NCBI GenBank assembly: GCA_027382625.1
Contig: JAJKFJ010020962.1
Span: forward strand, 1 to 20,800
Length of the DNA: 20,800 nt
Origin: Tetmemena sp. SeJ-2015
Lineage: Eukaryota; Ciliophora; Spirotrichea; Sporadotrichida; Oxytrichidae
Direction: 5' to 3'
Below, piece by piece: positions 1 through 9,200 of this stretch. How positions within the stretch are numbered: position 1 is the first letter of the stretch; each line of letters opens with the position of its first letter. The translations under genes and the position numbers were made by a program. Below the pieces are notes generated by a model that was not told where the DNA came from, did no database searches, and was given only the letters and a program-made list of their open reading frames with translations.

Positions 1-303
1 TTTTAAACCCCACAACTTTCCCTTAAAAACCCAAAAAATTGGAGCAAATTTTGGGCGAATCTGAAAGTTGTCCTAAGTTCCCAAAATCTGCCAATTTCCC
101 AAAGTTTTTCCCAAGGTTGGAACCAAAGTTGAGATTCGTTTGCCAAAGTCAAACAATTTTGGGAAAGTTCAAGTAAAAGCTAAGTTGAAGGGCTAAAATC
201 AGGGTTTCAAGTCTAAAATCGGCGACCGCAGCTCCTAAAAACAACTTTCACGAACTCAACCCCAAACCCTTTGGGCAATTAGCTCAAAAAGTTCAGAACT
301 CAA
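1..303. other. No gene seen; flank outside the inverted repeat
   Basis: Somewhat richer in G and C than the rest, with many short runs such as CCCAAA and TTTGGG. I find no convincing reading frame in either strand under the ciliate code. It continues outward from the left inverted repeat; the matching sequence on the right, if any, lies beyond the window. Confidence 0.5.
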
Positions 304-730
304 CCAAAATCGTTCCACGGTGGCAAAAATGTTTAAATCGTACTAAAAAGTTAGAAATCGGCAGTTCAGAGTCCAGGTTTGCCAAAAAAATTTGGGCGAA
401 GCCATAGTTTTGATTTCAGTTTTAAGATTTAAGTTGCTTATTTTATAAATTTAGTCCAAGATCAATTATTATATTTTTCACAATTTTTGATTTCAACCCC
501 AAATCTGAGCCCGAATCGCTCATTTTTAAATGAAAATCACGCCGAATTGATATAAATATAAATGATCCAGGTATATTATTATGAAAATCACGATTTAGGT
601 CAATAATTCTTAAAATAGGAATATTTGGGATCAGTCGTATTTATATATTTAATTTCTATTTTAACTAAGTAAATTGATCATTAATTTTTGTTTTAAATTT
701 AAACAATCTCCTAATTTTCATTAAATTCCT
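304..730 (+). repeat. Left arm of a ~430-bp inverted repeat
   Basis: The reverse complement of 20373-20800 matches this stretch almost end to end, at roughly 90% identity by eye with small indels. Matching words include CGTTCCACGG, GTACTAAAAAGTTAGAAATC and TAAATGATCCAGG. Similarity stops abruptly at about 730, only 44 bases before the ATG of gene P copy A. The right arm likewise ends about 70 bases before the ATG of gene V, so both arms sit directly upstream of genes reading inward. The repeat may continue past the right end of the window. It also contains short words (for example AAATCACGAT) shared with the ends of the TIR element at 8526-9200, which suggests but does not prove a transposon origin. 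Confidence 0.9.
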
Positions 731-773
731 CCTTTAATAACTAACTTGCTAACTAAAATAATAGACTCCTAAA

Positions 774-3157
774 ATGACTAGCTAAAAAATTAAGCCTTAT
801 CTCCACATTACTCAAAGTAATTATAATTCATCATCAAGCAAAAATTTATAACAGTTTGATTTACAAAACATATTTTTGTTAAAAAGCAAAATGAAAACGG
901 AGCACATATAAAAAGGGAAAATTAAGATTCATGATATACAAGGCTTTAAAAAGGAAATGATATAATTTATACTATTTAATATTATGAGCTTTTCCTAAAA
1001 ATAAGGCGATGATGCCTCTAAAGTTTCTTAGACATTTTTCAGCACCCCATAAAATAAACAGAGGAAGTCCAATAATAATTTCTTTAATGTTTTAAAAATA
1101 TATTTTTGCAATAAATAGAAGTAAAAAGGACATCTTAGTTTGTCTTAAAAAGAGAAGAATGAAGAATCTTTTGGCGCTTAAATTTTTATTTTCATAATTA
1201 CCAATTATATTTTACTATAAATTCCTTAATCATAAAATTCCAATATAGTTAAAAATGAAGGACAAATTAAAATCTAGAATTAAGAGAGTGAGAATAAATC
1301 TTTTAAATAATCGTTTTAATTTGATATAAATCCAATTTATTAAGTCTATATCTTAATCTTAAATAATTAAAAAATAATTTAAAATATATTTCTGATTGTC
1401 TCTTCCTTTTTTAGTTATTTATTTATGGCGAACGACATTAAATAAACTTGCTTATTTATAATCTTCACTTGTTCAATCCTCCAAAATGAATAGAAAAAAT
1501 ATTTTCAAAACTGATTGCAGTATTGGTGGGATGAGTGCAGTTGGCTCCGGGCACTAAAGCAATACCCCCAAGAATTACAAAAATTGAAAATATCATTTAC
1601 TTATTTCACTTTATGAAGAGTCATAACTTGAGTAAATTTTATAGAATAAAAAATATTAAAGATGAGAACTTAAAATAAGTTGAAGAGTTTTCTTCTCACC
1701 AAAGTATTTAAGGTTCAACCCCAGTCACAAACACGCATTATGCTTAAGAAAAATTAAAAAATCTGAGAGATCAAAACGAGAGTAAGCAATTAAAAATAGA
1801 TTAAATCCCTTACAATCAAGAAAAAGACAATGATGAAATACTGCATAACTTATTTTCATCAATTTAATAATGAAATAGAAGAGGCTGATATTTTATAGGA
1901 AAATTAAGAGAGATTGTCTGTTCTAAGCATTTAATTATATAATTTTGAAGAAAGTTAATAAAATAGAAAGTTAAAATTAAGAATCTTTTTTTTTTAAAAA
2001 AAACCGGCATGAAATTAGGAATTTGAGAGAGAGTGATAAACTTTAAGAATCTCAAAAGTTTGACTATCGGTTGGAGTATGCTTCAAATAAGGAAAAAAAG
2101 GAGTGTGCGCATACTATGTTGAATCTAAAGTCAAACGAGAAAAATAACAATCATGGATTGTGACTAACTTGTCATTGATTAGACCTCTCCTGTTTTTTGA
2201 GAGCTTGCAAAAAGCAAGAGTAGTATTAAAAATTCTAAAAGCTTGAGTTATACAGGTAATGGAAAATAGCGTATTACCTGCCCTAGTTATAGTTAGTGCC
2301 TCTTGAGAAGAAATCTAGTTAGAGCTTGATCATTGACTATTTTCACTTTTTAACTTAAAAAAGCCTTCTAGCACAGTAAGGTTATCATATTCAGTCAGGA
2401 GACATCAGCTATATACAAGTTTTTAGTCTTCAAACAAATAGTGGGGTCTCAGAGTATGAGGAGATTCAATATGCTCAAGTCCATTTTTGCACTCTTACTT
2501 CCCCTTAAGCGTCAAAAAGGAGGGGACATATCAGTTTAAATAAACATGTCATAGATTGGCATGAGTACTCAAGTTACACACATGATTAAATGTTCCCTCA
2601 TATAGGGTTTTTAATCTGTATAAATCCTAATAACTTAATGGTATTTTTTATTTTTTTAAGCTTTTGTGGGAAGCCTTGGACAAATTTAATAAATAAGTTC
2701 AATGAGTCACACTGCTCAAATTAATAAGATTACCTAGTGAAGATAAATCCAAGAACTTAAACAAGCTCTATTAATATTATCCGTTCAGCCCCGATTTTCA
2801 CTACTGGCTAGAAATCCAATTTTTATTTTAGTAGCCACCTTTTTAGTCTTTAATGACTTTTAGAGAGGTAGCTTAAAATCCATCTAAAATTGGCATGTTG
2901 GTCCAGAATGTTCTCTATAATTATGGTCATAAATAAATAAGTAAGATTACATTTTTTAAAATGTTTTTAGCAATACTTGGCCGACAAGGATGTTACAATA
3001 CCATGTTTTAGCATAGAAGACTACAGGTTCGTCATTGTTCGTCCATATTTTACAGAAATAAACTGAGAAGTTATTGATAAATCGGGGCTGAACGTATAAT
3101 ATTTAAAATATATTAATCAACACTGAAAATATAGCAAGTTTATCTTTTTCCAATTGA
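774..3157 (+). CDS. Gene P, copy A: unrecognised Gln-rich protein, germline form with IESs
   Basis: Function unknown. With TAA/TAG as Gln, the first frame runs without TGA from ATG 774 to 1514 (246 codons). Further segments follow in shifted frames: about 1486-1575 (contains SIGGMSAV and HQSNTPK), 1613-1873 (begins MKSHNLSKF, then QEKLKN), 1860-1985 (EIEEADILQENQERL), about 2000-2150, and 2179-2778 (contains SEYEEIQYAQVHFCTL and NLINKFNESHC). Copy B (6248-8305) repeats many of these at protein level, for example SFSQ-Q-DD, TPQNKQ and NLINKFNESHC, which fixes strand and frame. A TIR element at 2779-3103 interrupts the 3' end. Removing it at the repeat TAATATT continues the frame to TGA 3155-3157. 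Frame changes elsewhere imply more IESs or introns that I could not place. Copy A lacks the first residues of copy B, because the left inverted repeat begins there. Confidence 0.6.
2779..3103. mobile_element. TIR element 1 (TE1), behaving as an IES in gene P-A
   Basis: It is flanked by the 7-base direct repeat TAATATT (2772-2778 and 3097-3103). The ends are inverted: about 2775-2800 reads CCGTTCAGCCCCGATTTT, and 3075-3101 is its near-perfect complement. Excision leaving one TAATATT joins TCT ATT AAT ATT to TAA AAT ATA in the P frame, which then reaches a TGA. The interior is related to the element in kinase K1 (4724-5067). It holds an intron-like stretch at 2941-2970 (GTAAG...TTTAG), followed by a frame reading TIPCFSIEDYRFVIV that matches TLPSFNIDGKSFVLI in the second copy. 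A TGA breaks this frame near 3065. It is non-autonomous as seen; no transposase motif is visible. Confidence 0.85.
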
Positions 3158-3482
3158 AGTCTTATAACTTTATTTTTTGAAACTAAAGAATCTAATTTCA
3201 AAATTATGTTAAAAAATATTATATCCTTTTATTTTAATTTTATTTTGAAAATTTTGCAGCTAACTCTTTTACTAAATAAATTTGATATTATTTAATAAAA
3301 TTAATGTTACAAAAACAGAATAAAAGGTTAAAATGTTCTGCTAACATTAATTATTTCAAAAGAAATAACATAATTTAATTCACAGCCGAATTAGCTCGGA
3401 TTAAACTATTTTACTAAACCTGCTAAATATTGCTATCAAATATTTATTTCATCAAGATTAATATATCCATAAAAATTGTATT

Positions 3483-3971
3483 TCAAATGTTGTTATAAAA
3501 TATGAAATTTTTTAATTAAATCGCATTATCATATATTGACACTAGACTAAATAAATTTATTGATTTATAAGAATAATTAAATATTAGATAGATTAGTTTT
3601 TGGCCCTGGTGATTCTCCTCTTTACCAAATTAGTTGACTTGTGATTGTTTAAATACTTTAGAATAAGCTAATAAATATCATCATAATTATAAAAACTCAA
3701 AAGTTGTTGTAGTAAGCACCCTTGATCTCCCAATTTAGTAAATTAAATGAACTGCCCAGATCTTACATGCAACCTAAAATCCTTATAAACGACGCCTTTG
3801 CTCGAAGAAGTCCAAAAATAGTAGTTTGATCCACAGACTGCGCTATGGACGCAAGTTCAAATTGCTCTAATAGATAGTCAAGAAAGCTTAAAATAAGATA
3901 TTTTATCATAAAGAAGTAATTTATTTTTCGAGCTTGACTTCTGACGACTTCCCTTCAAAATCTTTTAACAT
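3483..3971 (-). CDS. Gene N: unrecognised ~131-aa protein with two short IESs
   Basis: Function unknown. Read on the minus strand from ATG at 3971, the frame starts MLKDFEGKSSEVKLEK. It is restored twice by deleting sequence between direct repeats: AAAATA (plus-strand TATTTT at 3899-3904 and 3922-3927), then CAACT (AGTTG at 3632-3636 and 3702-3706). The three pieces (44, 198 and 154 nt) sum to 132 codons ending in TGA at 3483-3485. The middle piece is the most convincing: it contains LLEQFELASIAQSVDQTTIF and GLLRAKASFIRILG, of natural amphipathic composition. The last ~35 residues are Asn/Ile-rich and could be read-through of noncoding DNA. The gene is divergent from kinase K1, with about 300 bp between the starts. 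I recognise no family. Confidence 0.65.
3637..3706 (-). other. 70-nt IES in gene N, pointer CAACT
   Basis: Direct repeat AGTTG lies at 3632-3636 and 3702-3706, in the same codon phase on both sides. Excision joins ...KGAYYNN to QFGKEENHQGQK. Unexcised, the frame ends at TGA 3697-3699. Confidence 0.7.
3905..3927 (-). other. 23-nt IES in gene N, pointer AAAATA
   Basis: Direct repeat TATTTT (AAAATA on the coding strand) lies at 3899-3904 and 3922-3927. Removing 23 bases joins ...LEK to YLILSFLDYLLEQF in frame. Without removal the frame hits a TGA within a few codons. Confidence 0.75.
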
Positions 3972-4275
3972 TAAACAAAATATCTTTTATTTTAAGTAAA
4001 GATATAAAATACTTTAAGAAGGAAAGAATTAAAATTTAATTCAAACGTAATCTGATTTTCGCATATAAATATTATATAAAATCTCTAATCAATAAATAGG
4101 CCAACCTCTGTATTACCACCCTTTAGAAAGATAATTTCATTGCCGTATAAATAGAAAAATAGGAGAAGAGCATTTTCAATCAGTTCTTCTCAAAATTTCT
4201 CTTCTTACCTTTATTCCTTATTGCTTTTAAAATCCTAAGAAAACGAAGATTGCTTCATAGGCTTCATCAAGTTGG
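3972..4275. promoter_or_regulatory. Divergent intergenic region between gene N and kinase K1
   Basis: This is about 300 bp between two oppositely oriented starts, so it should hold both promoters. No specific promoter element can be named; ciliate promoters are poorly conserved. It contains a pyrimidine-rich run around 4180-4225. No reading frame worth calling. Confidence 0.4.
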
Positions 4276-6055
4276 ATGAGTTTTTTATTTATTTATTTGT
4301 TTGCGGCTGACATCTATGGATCCTTTCCATTCAGCTGCTTTATGGAAATTAAGCTTACCTCAATTCTAGATATTGAATCGACCTTGGGAAAGTAACTGCA
4401 CAGCTAGCTACTATTAAGATTTTAGTGTATTCAAGATTTTCGCTACTATGCTCAGTCAATATCCTCATCCAGCATAATTTATATCTAAGACACAAAAATA
4501 AATTAATTTTAAATTTTGAGTCCCTCTTTCTAGAAAAGGTACAAATATATAAGTGAGTTAGGAGAGGGATCCGAGGCATATGTCAGACTTTATGCTAAAA
4601 ATACTGAATCTTAAAAGCATGCGAGAAGAGTTGCTATTAAAAGCTATCATACTAAGCTGAATTTTCCCCTCACAGCCATTCTAAATCAATAGTAAGTCTA
4701 TTTAATATTGAATCAAATAAATGTTTTATATTATCCTTTCAGCCTAGATTTTTCACTATTAAGTAGGAAACCAGCTTCTACAGTAAGTAACCACTGTTTT
4801 TAGACCTTTTACTGACTTTTAGAGTTTACTAGTAGTCAAATTTGTATTCGACTTGATATTGAAGGAGAATGCTAACTATAATTGTTGGATTTAATAAAGT
4901 ATAATTGCCTTTTTTTCTCAAAATTTTATAGCAATACTAGGCCCACAAGGGGCTCTTACATTACCAAGTTTTAACATAGATGGCAAGAGCTTCGTCCTCA
5001 TTCCTCCTGGCCCTGCAGAAACAAACTCAAAAGATTTTGAAAAATCGGGCTGAACATATAATAAATGAGTACAGGATTATGAGTAAGCTAAAGGATTGCA
5101 AATATGTTGTAAAAGTAAAGGAAATATACTATGACTTCTAAGAGGTACATATGGTCACTGATTATGAGTAAGGTGGAAATTTAAGTAGCTATATGAGAGA
5201 GAAAGGAAGACTCTAGGAGGCTGAGGCCAAGAATATAATTTTATAACTTCTTTTGGCTCTAGATTTTATTCACTACAAAGTAATTCACTGATTTATCATT
5301 TTTTTTACATTTGTATATAAAAGGGATACTGCATAGAGATGTAAAACCTGCAAATATTCTGATTTCAAATTCTTAGAAAAACTTTAAAGTCAAATTAGCA
5401 GATTTTGGATATTCCTGCTATTCCTCTGACGAATTAAGATGCAAAGAAAAGTGTGGAACTCCGGGCTACCTCGCACCTGAAGTTTTATCAATTCATGGTC
5501 ACTCTAAAAAATCAGATATTTTCAGTCTTGGTGTGGTTTTTTACTACCTAATTTAATATTTTAAGTAAAATAAAGCATATTTTATTTCTGGACGTTAGCT
5601 TTTCAATGGAAAACACGTTTAACAAGTAGTGGAAAAGAATTTTAAGAGCTAAGTTTATCCCTAGCTAATCGCACTTGTTAATGAGCAAATTACCTCAAAG
5701 CATTCTATAATTCTTTTAAGCAAAATGCTTAATCGTGACTTCAGACAAAGACCATCTGCCCAAGACTGTCTCAAGGTAAGAAGAAAATGGCTATCTATTA
5801 TATTTGGAACCCTTAATAATTTTACACACAATTTATATATATGCTATTCAGTTATAATGAACTTACTTGTAAACTTTCAATACTAATATATTTTTGTAAA
5901 AAAAGCAGATCTATTGAGTTTAGGAAAGATGGTTCAATGATGAGAGGAATTTCATTTCTAAGGCCTTATCAAAATATCGTCAAATCGTATGCAAGGATGC
6001 ATATATAGAAATTCCAAAAAATAAATAATTATTATTTAAATTGAAGAGAAGGTGA
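4276..6055 (+). CDS. Protein kinase K1 (Ser/Thr, CAMK/ULK-like), germline form with three IESs and one intron
   Basis: Phosphotransferase; substrate unknown. After removing 4724-5067, 5281-5323, 5555-5587 and the intron 5776-5923, one frame runs from ATG 4342 to TGA 6053-6055 (381 aa). An in-frame ATG at 4276 would add 22 hydrophobic residues, so the start is unresolved. Numbered from 4342: glycine loop LGEGSEAYV at 73-81 (third glycine replaced), RRVAIK with the ATP lysine K100, helix-C Glu E128 in NEYRIM, HRDVKPANIL with D204 at 202-211, DFG at 225-227, and CGTPGYLAPE ending at 251. The C-lobe continues to RPSAQDCLK before the intron. The last 43 residues follow it. The full catalytic set is present, so the rearranged gene should encode an active kinase. 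TAA and TAG occur repeatedly as Gln, and no internal TGA remains. It is paralogous to K2 downstream. Confidence 0.9.
4724..5067. mobile_element. TIR element 2 (TE2): 344-bp IES in kinase K1, pointer AATAAATG
   Basis: Direct repeat AATAAATG lies at 4716-4723 and 5060-5067. Terminal inverted repeats are at about 4727-4755 (ATTATCCTTTCAGCCTAGAT) and 5039-5063 (AAAATCGGGCTGAACATATA). Excision joins ...LNQIN to EYRIMSKLKD, exactly at kinase helix C. It belongs to the same family as 2779-3103. Inside is a short intron-like stretch, 4899-4931 (GTATAA...TATAG), at the same place as in TE1. After it the frame reads ALTLPSFNIDGKSFVLIPP and ends at a TGA near the right repeat. The conserved frame suggests the family once encoded a small protein. 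Confidence 0.9.
5281..5323 (+). other. 43-nt IES in kinase K1, pointer AAAG
   Basis: AAAG occurs at 5277-5280 and 5320-5323. Excision makes CAC TAC AAA GGG ATA CTG CAT AGA GAT (HYKGILHRD), the expected run into the catalytic loop. A GT-AG intron cannot give this frame: starting at the GT (5280-5281) would require the insert to end in AA. Confidence 0.9.
5555..5587 (+). other. 33-nt IES in kinase K1, pointer ATTT
   Basis: ATTT occurs at 5551-5554 and 5584-5587. The insert is a multiple of three and has no TGA, so the frame stays open either way. However, it would add 11 odd residues between FYYLI and SGRQLF, where kinases have none. K2 carries an insert at the same protein position (12725-12781). 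Confidence 0.8.
5776..5923 (+). other. Intron in kinase K1 (GTAAG...TTTAG, 148 nt)
   Basis: The donor GTAAGA follows codon AAG of DCLK. The acceptor GAGTTTAG precedes GAA AGA TGG TTC (ERWF). K2 has an intron at the homologous site (12969-13054) with the same DCLK/ECLK and WF flanks. It is much longer than the other introns here, so it may itself contain an unrecognised IES. Confidence 0.8.
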
Positions 6056-6247
6056 AGAGAAAAGTTTTATTAACAGTTGATTTTTTTAAAAGTTTCTAAA
6101 TCGCTTATAAGATAAGATCTCATTAGTGGTTACTTTAATATATATGAGAAACATGATTCTTCTATTTTATTATTGGATCCGATTTCGCTGCACCTTAAAA
6201 TATTACTTTCTAAAATTTATTATAATATTTTCAGTTAATTTGCTAAT

Positions 6248-7511
6248 ATGTCTACTATTCAGTATGAACTAATGAACTCAGCTTTGCTAACTCAAAAAAA
6301 GTAGACTACTAATAAGTACTAGCTGAACTGCAAACCCTAATTTCCAAAATTTACTCAAAGTGATTTCAATTCTCCATCAAGCTTTTTATCTATAGACTTT
6401 GTTTTTCAAATGATTAATTTAAATTTAAAGCGAATTGAAAACTGAGCAAATTTAAAAAGGGAGATTGCAGATTCACACAGTACAAGGCTTAAACTAATTT
6501 AAAAAAAATTTAGCGATTTATTTGTTAGCTTTTCCTAAAATTAAGATGATGATGTTTCCAGCATTTCGGTATCATTTTCTAACACTCCATAAAATAAACA
6601 AATCACACGCAATAATATATTATTTCAGACAAATTTTTATTTTAGAATATTTTTCTATCAATAAATAAAATAAAAAAGGATATCAAAGTTTTTGTTAATA
6701 ATAATTGTTTCAAGAAGAAGCCTCTAGGGTTTCAATATAAAATTAAATCTAACTTTTTTAAATTATTTTAAAAAAGTTTCTTAGTCGTAAAATTCAAACT
6801 TAGTAAAAAACGAAGAACAAGAAAATCAAACCAATAAATTTACTAATCAAAATCCATCCTCCAAACAATCAAATATTAAAATTTTTAGAAATCTAGTCAT
6901 CATTTAAAATCTTAAATTTTCATTTAAGTTAAAAAAGGAATAATCGCTCAGGATTCTTTTATTTTCTCTTTTAATTAGTAAAAATGGCTTTTATGGAAAA
7001 TTTGAATCAAATGGTCGTTAAACTTCGAAACTGCACAGAAAAAATAGAAGTAAAGCTCTTAGCAGTATTGGTGGGATGAGTGCAGTTGACTCCGTGCACT
7101 AAAGCAATACTCCTAAGAGTCACGTATATTATAATTTTTATATGACTATTTTTCTTTTACAATTTTGAGTCATAACTTGAGTAAATTTTGTCCAAAAAAT
7201 GAAGGACTGCCTTTTAGAGCAGCGAAATTTAATCAAGAATTATATCAAATCATGTTTTAGGAAAATGCTTTATTTATGAGATTATTTACAATTCAAGCAT
7301 CTTTATACTAAACTTTAGTCTAAAGCTAGACAGAGATCACTTAGAAAATTAGGATGATGTCAGAGTAAAAAGCCAAAATTGATGTGTCCATCTTTGATCC
7401 AAAAAGTTTGCTAGTAAAATTTCTTGAAGTTATAAAATAATTGCTACTTTATTTTAAGGGCTATATTTGCTAAAAAGTATCAAGAATACCTTTTTTGGAA
7501 AGTATTCTTCC

Positions 7512-7547
<36 letters not shown>

Positions 7548-8305
7548 ATTATTAAGGAGACCTCTATTATCCAATCTACTTTCATGTCAACTTGATCATC
7601 AAATTATAAAATCTTTAAAGTGCTTATCGCACACTGGACGATAAAATTGCCTAAATATCCCACTAATAGTCCATAGCAGCTTTCGTGCAAAGGTTGATTC
7701 TCAATTTAAACTTTCTTATTAATTTGAAGAAAAAAAATTATACTAAATAGTAAAAAATTAGCTCTTTAAACCTAGATTTTCATTATTTAGTTTGATAAGA
7801 AATTATATGCCTATGTAAAAAGCCCACCCTATAAAAAATAATAAATTAGATAGAAAATAATAGGTTGACTAGTCTTATTCTCTTACAAGCTTTAAACATC
7901 TCAATCCAATCACTACCTCCTAAAATGATTAAGAAAAACTTAAAAACCAAAGGGAAAACAATGTCTATTTTCCTCAAAGATTATTCCAGATTAACTAAAT
8001 AGAAGAAAACTATGGCGAAATAATAGCAAATATCTCTGATTAAAGATTTAATATTTGTTATTATGAAATGGAGGAAGCCTTTATTTTATAGAGAACCTAA
8101 GAGAGATTATCAGAACTGAGCTTTAGATAAAAATCTTTAACAATAAGTAATAATATTTTTAAGCTTTTGTGAGAAGCCTAGGATAAATTTAATCAATAAA
8201 TTCAACGAGTCCCATTGCTTTAATTAAATAGATTACCTAACTAGGATTAATTTTAGAGCAACTAATTCAATTAATAATAAGCAATAATCTAACCAAGAAC
8301 ACTGA
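6248..8305 (+). CDS. Gene P, copy B: unrecognised Gln-rich protein, germline form
   Basis: Function unknown. ATG 6248 opens a 65-aa frame (MSTIQYELMNSALLTQKKQ...TQSDFNSPSSF) ending at TGA 6443. Coding continues in other frames: KTEQIQKG from about 6435, SFSQNQDDD from 6527, TSKLHRKN and SIGGMSAVDSVHQSNTPK near 7020-7115, and a TGA-free stretch from about 7153 to 7560 starting SHNLSKF. Then come QEKLKNQREN (about 7930) with EEAFILQRTQERLSEL, and finally SFC-KP--NLINKFNESHC to TGA 8303-8305. Each block except the 7190-7880 segment has a counterpart in copy A, usually with conservative changes. The frame changes imply IESs or introns that I could not resolve. Two candidate start codons of copy A are TTG and ATT here, so the true start is probably 6248. 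It lies 192 bp after K1. A (CT) run at 7515-7545 falls inside it. Confidence 0.55.
7515..7545 (+). repeat. (CT)n microsatellite
   Basis: About fifteen CT units without interruption. It lies in the copy-B-specific part of gene P, at or beyond the end of the long open segment there, so it is probably in noncoding or eliminated DNA. Confidence 0.95.
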
Positions 8306-8525
8306 TTAAAACATAATTAAACTATCACTCAAATGAGGTTTTAAACTTGGCTGCTTGAGATTAATATAATTCACTTGCAATAAGTTAAAAAAGTTTCATT
8401 TCTACTTTAAGGTAAATCATAGGTCAAATTAAATTCTCATTCTTGAATAGTTATAATTTTTCTCAGTCTTAAAGAAAAGATATTAATTAAATATTTTTAA
8501 CTTAAAGATAATAAAAAATTTTCTA
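8306..8525. other. AT-rich spacer, no gene seen
   Basis: Follows the end of gene P copy B and precedes the TIR element. No TGA-free frame of convincing composition on either strand. Confidence 0.5.
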
Positions 8526-9200
8526 GGGGCATTTCCTCGTCGCTCATTTTATGAATGAAAATTTTTTAAATCACGATATCCTAAAAAAATCTGATTCATG
8601 TGATAATTAAGAAGCAGAGGCTAGGGTTATTAATTAAGTTTTAAAATTTATAACCTCGAAGACAATTTATTTCTTTAGAAAAAATAAATATTAAATATTA
8701 TGCAGTCATGAGTTTAGGATATCGCATTTAATAGTCTTAAGATAGCAAAAATATTTAAATTATTATGAAATAGTTTTAAATTCTCTTAGTTCTTTATTAC
8801 TCCAAAAATATGAACTTAATCTGTTTCAATGATTTTGCTTTTTTATATTGAATTATTTCTACACATGCTTATTCACCTTGCATATATTTAATAATAAATT
8901 ATATAGGTCTTTTATTAGAAGAATATGTTAATGAATTATAACTCCTTTTATGTTATGAGGAAATTAGCATTTAGAAACATTCAAAAAATATTGATGCGAT
9001 TATTTAAAATTAATAACAGTAAATTTATTTATTATTTTATGAATATTATCTTTTCTTTTAAAAAATAATTATTTCAATAATATTTTAAATAAAGAAAATG
9101 ACTGCGCTGCTAAATTAGCACTTGAAAATGAGATTTTTAAAACTGAATGAGGATATATCGTGATTAAAAATATTTTAATTAAATGTAGATGACTCTCCCC
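8526..9200. mobile_element. Degenerate TIR element (TE-C), same family as 19146-19762
   Basis: The left end reads GGGGCATTTCCTCGTCGCTC and then AAATCACGATATCC. The right end, read in reverse complement, starts GGGGAGAGTCATC and reaches AATCACGATATATCCT. The left end is clearly related to the tip of the 19146-19762 element (GGGCCTTTCCTCGTCATCC). The interior is AT-rich and without a recognisable gene, although a stretch near 8775-8800 resembles the interior of the other element. No clear flanking duplication remains and no host reading frame can be shown, unlike the copy in gene V. Confidence 0.6.

Noticed and set aside
1512..1580. Possible structured RNA: AGTATTG...CAATACT and GTGCA...TGCAC pairing, conserved in both P copies
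   Set aside because: The stems are broken in copy A and the conservation is explained by the protein frame SIGGMSAV.
812..1596. Minus-strand frames with a signal-peptide-like start (MIFSIFVILGG...) and a membrane-like segment, also recognisable in 6377-7141
   Set aside because: The similarity between the two copies is explained better on the plus strand: substitutions near 1560 (ACC/ACT, CCC/CCT) are silent in SIGGMSAV...SNTPK but change amino acids on the minus strand, and one copy lacks the ATG. These are shadows of gene P.
1864..2055. 63-codon minus-strand ORF
   Set aside because: Hydrophobic shadow opposite the EIEEADILQENQERL segment of gene P.
2640..2765. Alternative plus frame KLLWEALDKFN in both P copies, with TGA codons at different places
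   Set aside because: The +1 frame (SFC-KP--NLINKFNESHC) is free of TGA in both copies and better conserved, so the TGAs are not evidence of pseudogenes or of TGA reassignment.
3780..3870. tRNA-like pieces (a GTTCAAA loop near 3853)
   Set aside because: No acceptor, D or anticodon stems fit, and the region is coding in gene N.
4355..4579. 74-codon minus-strand ORF
   Set aside because: Lies opposite the N-terminal region of kinase K1, which is supported by the kinase motifs downstream in the same frame.
5277..5323. Reading the first small K1 insert as a spliceosomal intron
   Set aside because: Only cuts in the AAAG repeat give the right frame, and none of these has both GT at the start and AG at the end.
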